A DNA stretch of 64,000 bases, from positions 18,202,274 through 18,266,273 of the forward strand of contig NC_045129.1 of NCBI RefSeq assembly GCF_007655135.1, read 5' to 3'. Position 1 is the first letter of the stretch, and every line of letters starts with the position of its first letter. The position numbers were made by a program, and so were the translations under genes. This DNA comes from Punica granatum. Lineage: Eukaryota; Streptophyta; Magnoliopsida; Myrtales; Lythraceae. The notes beneath the pieces are model-generated. The model did no database searches and was not told the DNA's origin. It saw only the letters and a program-made list of their open reading frames with translations. Shown here in pieces: positions 12,070 through 23,191 of this stretch.

Positions 12070-12347
12070 CTAGGTCGAAAACCTCCTTGAGGCGGCCTAG
12101 GCAAAAGTCAGGGAACGAGGGGCACGACTTAAAATCCCGCAAAGGGGAGTCGTGGTAAAAGGAGAGCACAAATCAATTCCTTTGCTAGGCTAAAAACCCG
12201 CAAAGGGTGGTCTAGGCAAAAGTTAGAGGAACCGAGAGGTGCGATCGGACCCCAACAGGGGCGATCGTAGTAAAAGGTGAATACTCATGTGAGAAGAGTC
12301 AAAAAAAAAAAAACCCCCGCTAGGTCGTCTCTCATCTTGCGGCCTAG
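12070..12347 (+). repeat. Array of five stem-loops in the Tat 3' untranslated region
   Basis: Five hairpins occur at 12,070-12,100, 12,123-12,154, 12,185-12,215, 12,240-12,269 and 12,320-12,347. Types alternate. Type A pairs CTAGGTCG or CTAGGCTA with CGGCCTAG or TGGTCTAG. Type B pairs CACGACT with AGTCGTG, or TGCGATCG with CGATCGTA. Hairpins 1 to 4 have an inner CCC/GGG-like stem (for example CCCGCAAAGGG). Each hairpin is followed by G(C/T)AAAA. Compensating changes between copies keep the pairing, which supports an RNA or DNA structure. Confidence 0.7.
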
Positions 12348-12349
12348 GC

Positions 12350-12372
12350 AAAAATTAGGGGCAATTGTCGGC
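12350..12372 (+). other. Polypurine-tract/LTR-start-like junction, internal copy
   Basis: AAAAATTAGGGGCAAT is followed by TGTCGGC. It closely resembles the true 3' junction at 13,803-13,822 (AAGAGGGGCAAGC then TGTCAGC). It may be an older LTR boundary or a second polypurine tract. Confidence 0.45.
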
Positions 12373-13019
12373 TTGACCAAGAAAGAACAGCGGCACTTCG
12401 CGTGAAGCTACGGCTAGTAGTGGTTCAGCAGTACTCAACGCAAGCAAACTCTCTTCGACTCTCCAGGCTCGAGACATGCCTCGAAATGGGGTCGAATCGT
12501 CGTATCCTTGATTTGGAGGATCCTAAAGATCCCTCTCTTTACCTTTACTCAAAACTCTGCGGGCCATGCCCCATTCTGCAAAAAGCCTTTCTATTAGTCA
12601 AACATGAGTTCGAGGACACGACCACCCCTCAAATGGCCACCAAGTTCAAATCCCCGAATCATCGCTACATATATTCCTTTTGCACATCGTAATTTCAGCG
12701 GTATCGTGTAACTGACAACGACCGTTAGCCACCGTTCCTTGCGCGCAGGTACAGGCATGCGGATCCTAAAAGGTGTCTCCTCCTGACGGACTTATGTCTG
12801 CCGCATGCGACAGGGACGCAATTCCAACCCGAGTGGATGGCCCTCAAGGAGGCACACGACGCTCAATCACGCGACGGGTGGCGAACAGGGCTTACCATTG
12901 CGCCGTCATAAGCATAATATGGACTCAAATCCAACAAATCAGAATCTTCCCTTTTTGGCACCCCACGCCATTCCCCAACACTATCTGTTACTTCTGCATT
13001 CCCTGCACTTTCGCACAAT
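12373..13019 (+). other. 3' untranslated zone before the minisatellite
   Basis: There is a 96-codon frame at 12,402-12,692 with no recognisable domain. I see no other feature. Confidence 0.4.
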
Positions 13020-13565
13020 GTCCACATTTACTGCTTTTCCGACTTCGAGTCCACGCACCTCGCATCCACCTCTACTGCTTTCCGAACTCTGCATCTACAT
13101 TTACTACTTTCCGGACTTCGCGTCCACAGACTTTGTGTCCACCTTTACTGCTTTCCAGGACTTCGTGTCCACCTTTACTGCTTTATGGACTTCGCGTCCA
13201 CGGACTTCATGTCCACCTTTATTGCTTTCCAGACTTCACGTCCCCATTTACTGCTTTTCGGACTTCGCGTTCACATTTACTACTTTCCGGACTTCGCGTC
13301 CACAGACTTCGTGTCCACTTTTACTGTTTTCCGGACTTCGCGTCCATATTTACTGCTTCTCGGACTTCGCGTCCACGGACTTCGTGTCCACCTTTACTGC
13401 TTTTCGGATTTCGTGTCCATCTTTACTGCTTTCCGAACTTCGTGTTCCCATTACTGCTTTCTGAACTTCGTGTTCCCATTTACTGCTTTCCGAACTTCAT
13501 GTCCTCGGACTTCGCGTCCACATTTATCACTTTCAGGACTTCGCGTCCATATTTATTACTTTATA
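13020..13565 (+). repeat. Minisatellite in the Tat 3' untranslated region
   Basis: About 20 imperfect units combine TTTACTGCTTTCC with one or two copies of GGACTTCGCGTCCA (or TTCGTGTCCA). The usual spacing is about 28-44 bases. GGACTTCGCGTCC is itself nearly palindromic. The long reading frames through this segment come from the repeat and are not genes. Tat/Ogre elements are known for tandem repeats in this position. Confidence 0.85.
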
Positions 13566-13802
13566 GGTTTCATCATCACCTTAATTGTTTTGAGTTACAA
13601 ATTCACATTGTATCATTTCCTTGCTATGACTCATTTGTCTTTTTCTTCCCACAAACAGGCCCATTGCACTTACATAACTTACTCCTATATACCCAAAACA
13701 AGATGGCAATCGGCTATTGGGAGAATGACCGGATAGTCGCCAGGACCAAACGAGGTGCCTCTCATAATCTTTGGACACATCCTCTATCCGAGCACGTAAC
13801 CA

Positions 13803-13815
13803 AAGAGGGGCAAGC
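13803..13815 (+). promoter_or_regulatory. Polypurine tract of the Tat element
   Basis: AAGAGGGGCAAGC lies directly before the LTR start TGTCAGCACCC at 13,816. It is the likely plus-strand primer site. Confidence 0.65.
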
Positions 13816-16800
13816 TGTCAGCACCCAATTTCGGTCCATCGGCTCTAGAGGGGCAAAATCGTCATTTTTGTCATCCATCGGAGGGAAGTATTTCTGGTTA
13901 ATTGCTTGAGCACTCGCGACTTTTGGAGATATAACATTTCCTCAATTTAGCCCCAATTTACCATTTTGTCGAAAAATACTCCATTGGTAGTTTTTGAATT
14001 TCACGTGCGTCAGTGTCAATTTTTTAAAATTCGAGACTAAAATGAGGGCCGAAAATATTTTATTGCATAACATTGATCCATAAATTTTTCTGAACACAAT
14101 GCCTATCTCGGATCATTTTTTTTCAATATCCAATCGCAAAGACGAGAATTTTAACCTATATGCGCATTAAATTTTAAATTTTTAAATCTAAAAAAAAGGG
14201 ACAGAAAAGACAGAAAGGACGAGCTGGTCAGGAGCCAGTCAGAAATCGGTCAGAAGCTCTGACCGGCCCCTGACCGTTACCAACTTTTTAAAAAAGAAAA
14301 ATCAATCAGAGGCAACGGTCGTTTGACCGTTGCCCCCTCTCCTCCCCTCCCCCCATTATTTTGTCTTATTCTCCCTTCCTATCTTCCCTTCTTCTCCTGG
14401 CAGCTGAAGGTGAAAAAAAAAGAACTAAAAAAAACCCTAACCCTAGCTCTTCCTCTCTCTCTTTCTCTCTCTCGGTTTTGTTCCTCCACGACTCTCTCCA
14501 GCTCACGCGAAAAGCACTTTCGAAACCCTAGCCGCCACACTCTCCTCCTCTGTTCTTTTCTTCTTCTTTGGGAGAGAACAAAAGGAGAACGAAACGAAAA
14601 GAAAAAAAACCCTAGCACACTCTCCCTCTCTCTCGGCCTCCTTCCACCCAAAATAACGGGAACGAAAAGAAACGAAGCTCGGCTCTCTCTCGCTCTCAGT
14701 TGGAGTTCTCCCTAAAATCCAAAAAAAGGAAAACCCTAAGCTCCTCTACACAGTCTCTTTGGGATTTTCAAAAAACCTCAACTCGCCCTCACACCCTTTT
14801 TTTTCCCGGTGCTCTCAGCTCACACATCCTCACTCTCGTTCTCACCCCGCTCTCCCTAAGCTCGGCCGACCGGATCCTCCCCACAGCTCCCTCACTCTCT
14901 GACCTCACTGACCAGCCCGTACCCCATCTCATTCGCCTTCAGCTCACCCCCACCTAGACTCATCCCCTTTCCCTCAGTCTCGAGCCACAATTGCTGTGGC
15001 GCCACCATCCCGTACCTCCTTGAGCAATCGCGATCTTTTGATCCCTTTTTATTTTCATTTTTTTTCTGGCAGCTGAAGGGTGTCGTTGCGGTTGCGCCAG
15101 GAAGCCGCTGCCGATGATCCTCTCCGAGCTCCCCGGCCCGTACCAACCATAGTCGGAGCAAATCTTCGGAGCTGCTCGACCCTTCTGACGTCCCTGTCGT
15201 TCGTAGCCCTGGCCGCAACGTCCAAGAGTCCCCGTTAAGCCAGCCATTCCTTCCCAGGCGTTGTCGTTGCCTGTCGGGCTTGTCACGAGCAGCCCAGCTC
15301 GTGTCCATCAGTGCCCAGGAGCCCGGCCCATCTCACGTCGGCCTAGCCCAGCCCAATCCGGCCCAGTTCGCTAGGCCCTGCAGCAGCCCGTTCGGCCCAC
15401 TCGACCCAGTCCACTCCCACTGAAGCTCGGCCCAGTCAGACCGGCCCAACTCGTCCAACATTTTAAATTTTTTTTTATTTTTTCTTATTTACAGAATCAC
15501 CCCTCAACTTCTCGAACTAGGTAAATCATTGACTTAGTGGCATGTTTAGGGCTCCATTTCTGAATGTTTATGTTTGCTTGGATGAATATGATGTGAAATG
15601 AGCGTTATTGGGTTGCGTGGCTAATCGAATTTGTCTCGAACTCGATTTTACGAACTTTTCATTTTGTCTCATTTCAGTCCAGAGGACGTATTTTTATTTT
15701 TTTAGATTTGCCCCAAATTTTAAAATTCTTTTCAGCCAAGTCCCAGTCACTTTTACCATTTCCCATTCAATCCTTGAATTTTCCAGAATTTTTCAAGCAT
15801 CCCAAGGAACCTTTCAAGTTGTTTCAGTTTAGTCCCGAGGCCATTTTTGCCTTTTTTTCAAATCTTCCCTAAATTTTAAAATTATTCTTAGTTAAGTCCC
15901 GGCCATTTTTAATAATTCCCAATCAGTCCTTGAATTTTTCAGAATTCTCTAACCACTCCTAGGAACTTTTCATGTCGTTTCAGTTGAGTCCCGGGGCTAT
16001 TTTACACCCTTTTCATATCTGCCCCGAATTTTAAATTCGTTTCAGTCGAGTCCCGACCATTTTCAGCACGTTCCAATCGGTCCTTGAATTTTTCAGGATC
16101 TTTAAATCAGTTTCGAAAACTTTTAAAGTTGTTTTAGTTCGGTCCAGGGAGCATTCTTCACTTTTCATATCAGTCCAAATTTTTAAATTCGTTTCAAACT
16201 AGTCCTAGGATATTTTCAGTAATTCTTACACAGTCCCCATTTTTCCAAAATTTTCAAATCGGTCTCCTAAAACTTTATCCGAATTTTCAAAGCAGTCCCT
16301 ATTATTTAAAATAGTTCAGATCAGTCCCTGGGAATTTTCCAAAGATATCTTATCCTTTCCTACTTGGATCCCCGACCGACAACGTATGTGCCCCTTTAAT
16401 TATTTTGTTTCTGTAATTAGATGTATACAAGATGACGATGTGTGTTCTTGCATGATTTTCCACTTCCATGAGTCGATGCCGTTTTATTGATTCCATTAAT
16501 ATTGTGTTTGTGCATGTTTGTATGTGTTTATCACGACTATGGCGGCACCGATTGTGTAAAATATGTATGTTTATCGTGCTTGACGTGATGATCTGCTTTT
16601 GATCCGTGTTTTAAATGTTTTATTTCATTGTTTAATTCGAAACCTCACACGAATCAGTTTAATCATGTAAACTCGGCTTAAAATCAATTTTTTATTTTAA
16701 TTTCAAGACGGTCGGAAATTAGAGTTTATCGGGCGGCCTACTAATGGTCATTCCAACGGCTCGAAATCCATAAATTAAAGCATTCGGTAAATTTTAATCA

Positions 16801-17726
16801 ACTTAAAATTCCACACACAAGACGATCGGGATGCCAAACTTGGCTAAATAAACCACTTGACTTCTTTTAAATGAATTGCACAAATTGATTAATAATTTGT
16901 AATCGTGTCGACAGTTCAAGAACTGTTGGTCATGCCCTTTTAAAATTCACAATTTCAAGAACACCGAGATGCGTACCATGTAATATTGATTTTTCATGCA
17001 CACACATATTTCCCGATTCAAGGGCATGACTACCGGTTCTTGTCCTACCGTCATCCTAGCATAGGTTTGTGTTTAGAATGGGTCAAAACACGGGAAAACA
17101 GATTAATCACAAACTCGGCTTAATTAAATACGGACAAATAGTTGAGTAAAAGGGTTAGGTTTTGGGTTTCAGGCAAAAACACTATTGTCACAATTTGTAA
17201 AAGCCTCATTGTCACAATACAGGAAATTCTAAAAACAACACACACATCCGAGACTCGATTACAAACGTTGTATTTGTCGGGTCCACAAAAAATAATGTCG
17301 AATGCCCCATCCCCTCATTGTTTGATTATTTATGCTTACTTATTACATTTATGCACTTGTTTGTTATGCGGGTCGAGCCCGATCCTTTAGGACATGATTC
17401 ACATGGGGTCCAACGCTCCAATCATAGATTACGGGATCTAATCCCCTAAACACTGAATGCGCATCTTAATTTCAGTTTCAGTCTTTTCAAACCACACGGT
17501 GAGAACGAGTGGAATAATGACCGAACGCGAACAGATCGAGATTCAGTTGTTGTAATTTTTATTTATTTGAGAGGACAATGTAAGGATTTATATTGTACAT
17601 TTATTCATGTAAGAATCCCAGTTGGAGAGTGGACGGTTGGAGTGTTTCTTCGAATTTTCGGTGTCAAAACGCGTAAGATGAGCGGAACTTAATTAAGCGG
17701 TAATTAAATTAAAATGGCAAGCCTAG
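13816..17726 (+). repeat. 3' LTR of the Tat element, 3'-truncated
   Basis: The start TGTCAGCACCCAATTT matches in pattern the LTR starts of the two related minus-strand copies (TGTTAGCATCC at 29,117 and TGTCAGCATTC at 58,298). From 15,711 it aligns with the 5' LTR, including the four-unit tandem array. It stops at 17,726, where Copia sequence begins, so about 287 terminal bases are missing. The region 14,400-14,960 is CT-rich and would fit a promoter or 5' untranslated area. A perfect 10-bp stem (GGCAACGGTC/GACCGTTGCC) lies at 14,311-14,334. Confidence 0.8.
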
Positions 17727-18740
17727 TCAATTTCAATATGCTTGGTTCGGGCATGAAAGAGTGGATTCGCTGTGAGATAGATAGCAGAAACATTGTCATG
17801 CCTGAGAGTGGGAGGATGTCATAATGGAAAACCCAGTTCTCGAAGTAGTGATTGTAGCCAAATGATGTCATCGGTGGTATTAGCAAGACTCTTGTACTCA
17901 AATTCGGTGTTGGACCTGGCCACAATGCATTGTTTCTTGGAGCTCCAAGAAACCGGATTGGTACCAAGAAAGATGACGAAACCACTCACAGAGCGTCGAT
18001 CATCAGGATTCCCAACCCAATCAGCATCAGAAAATCCATGCGGAGATAAAATAGGACCGGGATGAAGATGAAGGCCATAAGTGATGGTGCCCTTGAGATA
18101 CCATAAAATACGCTTCATGCAACCCAGTGAGTGGTAGATGGGCGCTACATGAACTGGCAGACCTGATTGAATGCATAGGCAATAACAGGTCGAGTCAGCG
18201 ATAAGTACTAGAGGCTGACAACCATGCTCCGATAAAGAGATGGGTCATCAAATGGGTCACTATCATGGAGTGATAGGCGAGAACCTGCCGCTACTAGAGT
18301 ATTCACTTGTTTGCACTCCAGCAGAGAGGCACGGGAAAGGATATCATGAATGTACTTTGACTAAGTGAGATAAAGCCCAATGGAGTCAACACGAGCTTCC
18401 ATTCCCAAAAAAAAAAAAAGTGAACCGAGATCCTTAATAGCAAACTCCTTACGCAAGGCAGACAGGAGGGAGGAGAATGATGCGCCAAGCGTCCCAGTCA
18501 TAATGATGTCATTGACATAGACTAGGATGAAAATAATGCAGGAAGAGCATCGAAGGATGAATAGAGAAGTGTCCGCTTTCGACTCAGAAAACCCGAGTTG
18601 ATGTAGGAAATTGCTGAGGCTTTGCAACCATGTCCTCAGTGCCCGTTTGAGACTATATAGAGAGCGACGGAGTCTGCAAACATGATCAGGATGAGAGGAA
18701 TTGATAAACTCAGGAGGTTGAGAGGGTTGGCTTTCTCCAT
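17727..18740 (-). pseudogene. Copia-type RT/RNase H remnant
   Basis: Read on the minus strand from the right, it gives HVCRLRRSLYSLKRA, then LGFSESKADTSLF and YVNDIIMTG (RT active site, normally YVDD). It continues through KDLGSLFFFLGME to a Copia RNase H end (WYLKGTITYGL, FSDADWVGNPDDRRS, SKKQCIVARSNTE). Stops and frame changes separate the pieces. Both ends are truncated. The low-coordinate end abuts the cut 3' LTR of the Tat element. Confidence 0.85.
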
Positions 18741-19358
18741 TTGGGGACCAGCTTGTAGAGGGTTGGCTTTCTCAGCCTGAAAAATCAAATTATATCTAGG
18801 TCCCAAAACTTCAGGTTATCGGGCTAGGTAAGGTAGAATTTTTTCGGTTTTTCAGGTTCTAGGTTTATCACTTACACCTAATACGAGCGCGATGAATTGT
18901 CCTAGTAATAGAACGAACCCGTCATTACTTCATGTAAAGCTTGCCAATGTATTCCGATTACGTATTATACATATTTCGCCAAAAAAAAACAAAAACAGTA
19001 CGCAATATACATATGCATGGTATCGGCGCAACTTACTCTGAATAATATTCGTAGAAACGTACACCCAAAAAAAGATACTTGTAGATGAAATAAAATAAAT
19101 ATATTTCCTAAATATATTAACAGGGATTTATTTCCTGTTCTGACCTACTCGAAACTGGCCAATAAAATGGTATATTTTTGGGTAAGGTTTTTTTGGGTAA
19201 GGAATAACATGGTATATTTCCTGATCTAGCATATTGAATACGTTCCCCTTATCATATTTATATACTACTAGTTATGTGCGTGTAGATGCATATAAGCCAC
19301 TTGAGAATTTCAGTGAGAGCCACAACCACTTGTGAAATATCGCACGACAGTAAGAGAA
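18741..19358. other. Intergenic, no feature recognised
   Basis: AT-rich DNA of about 600 bases. I see no ORF, element end or repeat that I can support. Confidence 0.5.
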
Positions 19359-19934
19359 ATGGCCGATGGCGAGGATGGTGGAAGGAAGCAATGTGATGGC
19401 CGGAGAACTTGAAGGACCGAGTTGAAAAAGATAGAGGACAAGAACGCGAGGGAGGTCACATTCTCGAAGCGAAAAGGCGGCCTACTCAAGAAGGCCAGCG
19501 AACTTGCATTGCTGTGTGGGGTGGATATCGTGATCAACACCTACTCCCCCCATGGCAACCCGTTCGTGTACAGCAAGTCCTCTGGGGATGCGATTTTTCG
19601 TCGCTTTGTTGGATCAACCTCTACTGTGGGGGATGACTTCAATGTTATGCCATTGTCATGCGAGGACCGGCTGAACGAGTACAGGCAGCAGGAGAGGGAG
19701 GCGCTCTCAAGGCTTGAAGAAGCGAGGAAGCACCAGCAGGCTAACGGCAATGGGAAGCCACGGTGGTGATGGGAGGAATCGGCCGAGGACTTGGAGGAGG
19801 AGGAGCTTAAGCATTACATTGAGTGCTTGGAGAGGCTGATGGAGAAGGCCAATCAGAGGGCAGAGGAGATGGGGAGAAGTAACACGCTGCTCCGCCATAG
19901 AACTGCAGCAGCACGGTGGATCCTCCAGACATGA
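19359..19934 (+). pseudogene. Type I (M-type) MADS-box gene, disrupted
   Basis: From ATG 19,359 one frame encodes a MADS domain: LKKIEDKNAREVTFSKRKGG, LLKKASELALLCGVD, then INTYSPHGNPFVYS. A charged, likely coiled C-terminal part contains SRLEEARKHQQ and EELKHYIECLERLMEK. Type I MADS proteins (AGL62-like group) are DNA-binding transcription factors, usually single-exon, often expressed in endosperm or gametophyte. Two in-frame TGA codons break it, one at 19,410 inside the DNA-binding domain and one at 19,767. The frame between and after them is preserved to a final TGA at 19,932. A start at the internal ATG 19,422 would lack the N-terminal DNA-contacting residues. This suggests a recent pseudogene. 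Stop-codon readthrough or an assembly error is less likely. Confidence 0.8.
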
Positions 19935-20522
19935 TGGTACTAGGTGCGGGCAATGCGGATAAGGAGCTCCTCTCGGGAGGAGGGTTCAAGTGTCCGATCA
20001 ACCTATGATTTAGGGTTACGCCTTAACGGATGTATACATATATTTTTTGGTCAAACATCAGGTAATGTGACTCATAATTATTTTCTTTGGGTAATAATGT
20101 GACTCAAAATTATGTGACCGGTTACTATGCAATATCACGTGAGAGATAGAATTTTGTTTATCTATTTGGCAATTGTAAGATCCTTTCTCTGTTCGAACAA
20201 TAATATTTCGAGTTCTTATCAACAAGCTATTAATGTTTTATATAATGACTTCTTTTTGGTGATTGTATAATCACTTTCAATTCATGAGTTGTTTACAACA
20301 GTAACTGCAAGCCGGTAGTTGCAACAGCCTTCTTCTTTTTCTATAACAATTGCGAAATAAGAAAAGAAAAAAATTGTACAGTGATTATATCAACATTTGT
20401 TTGGTAATTTTTTACGTTCATCCACATAATCTCTAAAGAATTTCCTCCCTTTGGCTCATGATAGAGAATCCCAATATATACATTGTGCATTGTTCGTTCC
20501 AGTCCAAAAAAGATGGCCTCTG

Positions 20523-22330
20523 TTAACCGAACCCAAACCCCTCATTCACCTCATGAATCGCAAGCAGCAGCCTCTAAGAAGATCGAGCTGATTGAAGCTG
20601 CATGAATCATCAAAAGCAGACATCCTGGTACTATGTTTTGATTCTAAGAATCACGATCCTTTCGATGAATTATGTTAGAACAGCTCATACCAAATATGAG
20701 CTTAAGGTAAGTGGTCGGGACTGCTGTAGGCCTTGTGGATTTGGAACTTACGCGAGCCTGAAGTACAACGAAGTTTATCACTTTTGGAGTGCCGGTCACA
20801 AACTGCAAGAGCGAAGCCTTGTCTTCCTGGCCGAAAACTTAAATGACTTCCCATAATCATTGGATAGCAGGGGATGTAGCTATATTTCCCGAATATTCTA
20901 TATGTGCCCCCTCATATCATCCAGGGACAAAAGTTATTAAGAAAATGCATACTTTTAATGATTAAGTCTCTAAAACATGCCGAAGAAGGTACATGGAAAT
21001 TGGCAGAGCAGAAAACATACAGTCAATCACCAGAAGACTGCTAATTAATAGCTCCAGTTGTTTGTTATTGAAGATCGATGTCAACTCCCTAGGGATAAGC
21101 TCGTTGAATCCTTCTTGGAAAGCGTTAATCTGAGGACGAATTGCCATTGTTAAGTGATGCTAGCTACTAAATCAACATACTGATGCTTGTTCTCCTTGGT
21201 GACTGATATGTCGTTCCCCAAGGAGCAGTTATAGTCAGTAACCTCCCTATTTGGTTCATAAAATTAAGAATCAGAACTTCAGTTAACAAAGCAAAGGATA
21301 AGAATAGAACTTCCAAGATGCTGGGGCAGATGGGGAAATTATTGTTCTGTTACCTCTGCCCATTCGTAAACAGCATTAGCTTTTCAAGAGATCAAAGAAA
21401 CTGTCAACAATGGGAATAATGAAACGAGGTCCCATATAAGCGTACCTCGAGCATCCGTATCAGATTCTCGAAGTAACCAGGATCAATAACCTCAATGTCG
21501 AGATTGGTAATTTTGACCCCCAAGATATGCTTGTAGAAAGATTTAGATCAAACCGTGCTTTCGTGACCTTATAGAAAAACAGAAGCAGAAGCAAGCAACC
21601 GGGTCTCGCTACTCGAAGTAATCAATTAAGCACATTAAAACAGAGAAAGACACAACTCGACCAACGGTCTTGAAGTGCAAAAGATGCTGAATTTGGTAAA
21701 CAATATTGGGATTAGAGTGAAAAGTCGATTCATCTTCCAACTACTGTTGTAGGGAACAGAAACGGTACCCTGCTGAAAATGACCCGAGACAACAGTTGAT
21801 ATCATTCCCTTTAGCCCACCACCATTGATATACCCACCTCACCCTGAAAATGTAGCCTCCCCTTCAAATCCTGACTTGATCTTACGCGCAACTGTTAATA
21901 TGAGTCTTCGAGAATATAAGCCCCTCTCATTAAGATCCTTGGAGGGTTGTGATAGTGATCATTCTGGTGCTTTATCTTCTAGCTGAAATGGGCCCGTTTG
22001 TTGTCAAATTCAATGAACCAAGCGACTTTCAGCAAGAGGGAGAAGGACTTCTCTGACAACTCTGGATTCTGCCTTGTGAAGGCAATGAGCAGCGTCTCGT
22101 GCCTCTCTGAGAACTTGTCAAAAGCAACTTGTTTCTCATTAGCCTTTTTATGACTGCTTGATGCAGTAGCATATTCAAGCTCAGAAACTGCACCTAAGCC
22201 AAAGTCGTTGCCACTATCTGTCTGTGCAGGATGCAAATTCTCTGCCACGACAAAGAAGTAGGGTAGAACATTCTGAGTGCCAACTAGAGGATATATATGC
22301 CCGCTGGACAGACTTTGAAGCTTGTGACGA
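20523..22330 (-). pseudogene. UPL1/UPL2-type HECT E3 ubiquitin ligase, C-terminal pseudogene
   Basis: Minus-strand blocks match, in order, the C-terminal part of plant UPL1/2. They are NVLPYFFVVAENLHPAQTDSG and FSERHETLLIAFTRQNPELS (22,000-22,290), then DFDNKRAHF-like and ILEDSY-like (about 21,900). SFYKHILGVKITNLDIEV lies near 21,500, and AIRPQINAFQEGFNELIPREL at 21,060-21,140. LLQFVTGTPKV lies near 20,800, FNQLDL near 20,590, and the terminal RLLLAIHEVNEGFGFG plus TAA ends at 20,523. HECT ligases transfer ubiquitin to substrates through a C-terminal cysteine. Blocks are separated by stops, frameshifts and intron-like spacers with GTACGC or GTATGT donors, so this is a non-processed fragment. 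Diverged sequence may extend to about 22,560, where a gypsy LTR begins. Confidence 0.85.
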
Positions 22331-22592
22331 AGTCAGTTGGGTGAAGTATCTCAATAACTTTCAATCCTGCCGATGCAACTGCCTAATACCAATCCAACCT
22401 TAGAGGTTAATGCTGGATTCATATTCCACGCCTAAGAGAGAGCAGCAGAGCACCCTTTCTCAGGAATGACTTCAACCACATACCGGTCCTTCTCTTTTTC
22501 TTTAAATGTTGTGATTGATCCTGATGGGGATCACAGACATGTAAATGAGACCGACGAACATGAGCTTGGAAGTTGAATTCGTGAAGATAAAC

Positions 22593-23191
22593 TGATGCAG
22601 AAGATCTTGGAAACTTGCATGTGCCGAGTGGACGAATTAAATGAGCGAAGGCAAGACGAATTGAACAAGCTATAAAGAGCTTGATGATCGACTTTTTGGG
22701 CCAAGATGAGTCTTATTCAATTGGGCCCTTTAATCGATTGACTTGCCATAAGATAGTCGATAGCCCAACCCAAATCGGAGTAAACGCATAAGGAAAGTTG
22801 AGAGATGTTGAACTTGAAATAAAATGATTGCCAACAATTTTAGGCGGTATTTCTTTAATTTCCTTTACTGTTTCTAGTTTTAAGAAACTAAAGTTAGTCT
22901 ATTTGTCAAGTTTATTCCTTTCCAATTGTTCTTAGGTGTATAAATGAGGTTGAATAGCTAATCGGAGGTTAGACTATTTTGGTGATGTTTTCTCTTGTGT
23001 TCTGCATTATACTCCTTCGAACGATCAACTGTGATAGTTTGTGAGGTTCAGCACAATGATATTATTGGTTCTTATTTCTTTATAAAAAAAAATGGTCAAT
23101 AATCCTTTTCATTTAAATCTATTTTTGGCGATCTGAGAATTTATTCAAGCTTGATTGTCGGGTTTCACAATCCTTTGTGAGGTCCACATCA
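22593..23191 (+). repeat. 5' LTR of the second gypsy element
   Basis: The 599-bp segment begins TGATG and ends CATCA, the inverted termini expected of an LTR. A TATAAATGAG promoter-like word lies near 22,940. It is followed by AGTATTAGAGCATC at about 23,197, a decayed version of the initiator-Met primer site TGGTATCAGAGC. Confidence 0.7.

Larger units (their letters stand above)
1..17726 (+). mobile_element. Tat/Ogre-type Ty3/gypsy LTR retrotransposon, decayed
   Basis: The order is LTR, primer site, extra ORF, gag, protease, RT, RNase H, second RNase H, integrase, long 3' untranslated zone, LTR. The second RNase H domain and the extra coiled-coil ORF upstream of gag are hallmarks of the Tat lineage (Ogre, Retand). 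Sequence from position 5 on reappears from 15,711 on and stays alignable to 2,066/17,726, with a few percent divergence by eye, which defines the LTR pair. The coding part carries nonsense codons and frameshifts, so this copy is not autonomous. About 1.9 kb of the 5' LTR lies left of the window. Confidence 0.92.

Noticed and set aside
12070..12350. The repeated hairpins as a CRISPR-like array
   Set aside because: Spacing and unit sequence vary, there are no unique spacers of constant length, and the context is a plant retrotransposon.
12773..13909. A 378-codon open frame on the + strand, and a 219-codon frame overlapping it
   Set aside because: Both are produced by the minisatellite, whose units contain no stop codon. 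The peptide is only a repeated TFRTSRP-like string.
14323..14957. Open frames rich in Ser, Leu, Pro and Arg in the CT-rich part of the 3' LTR
   Set aside because: Low-complexity sequence inside an LTR; no protein similarity is recognisable.
19422..19769. A shortened MADS protein starting at the internal ATG
   Set aside because: It would lack the N-terminal part of the DNA-binding domain; the upstream in-frame ATG and MADS-like lead-in show that the gene is broken.
20602..20856. An 84-codon plus-strand ORF
   Set aside because: It lies antisense to the HECT pseudogene, whose conserved blocks explain the sequence.
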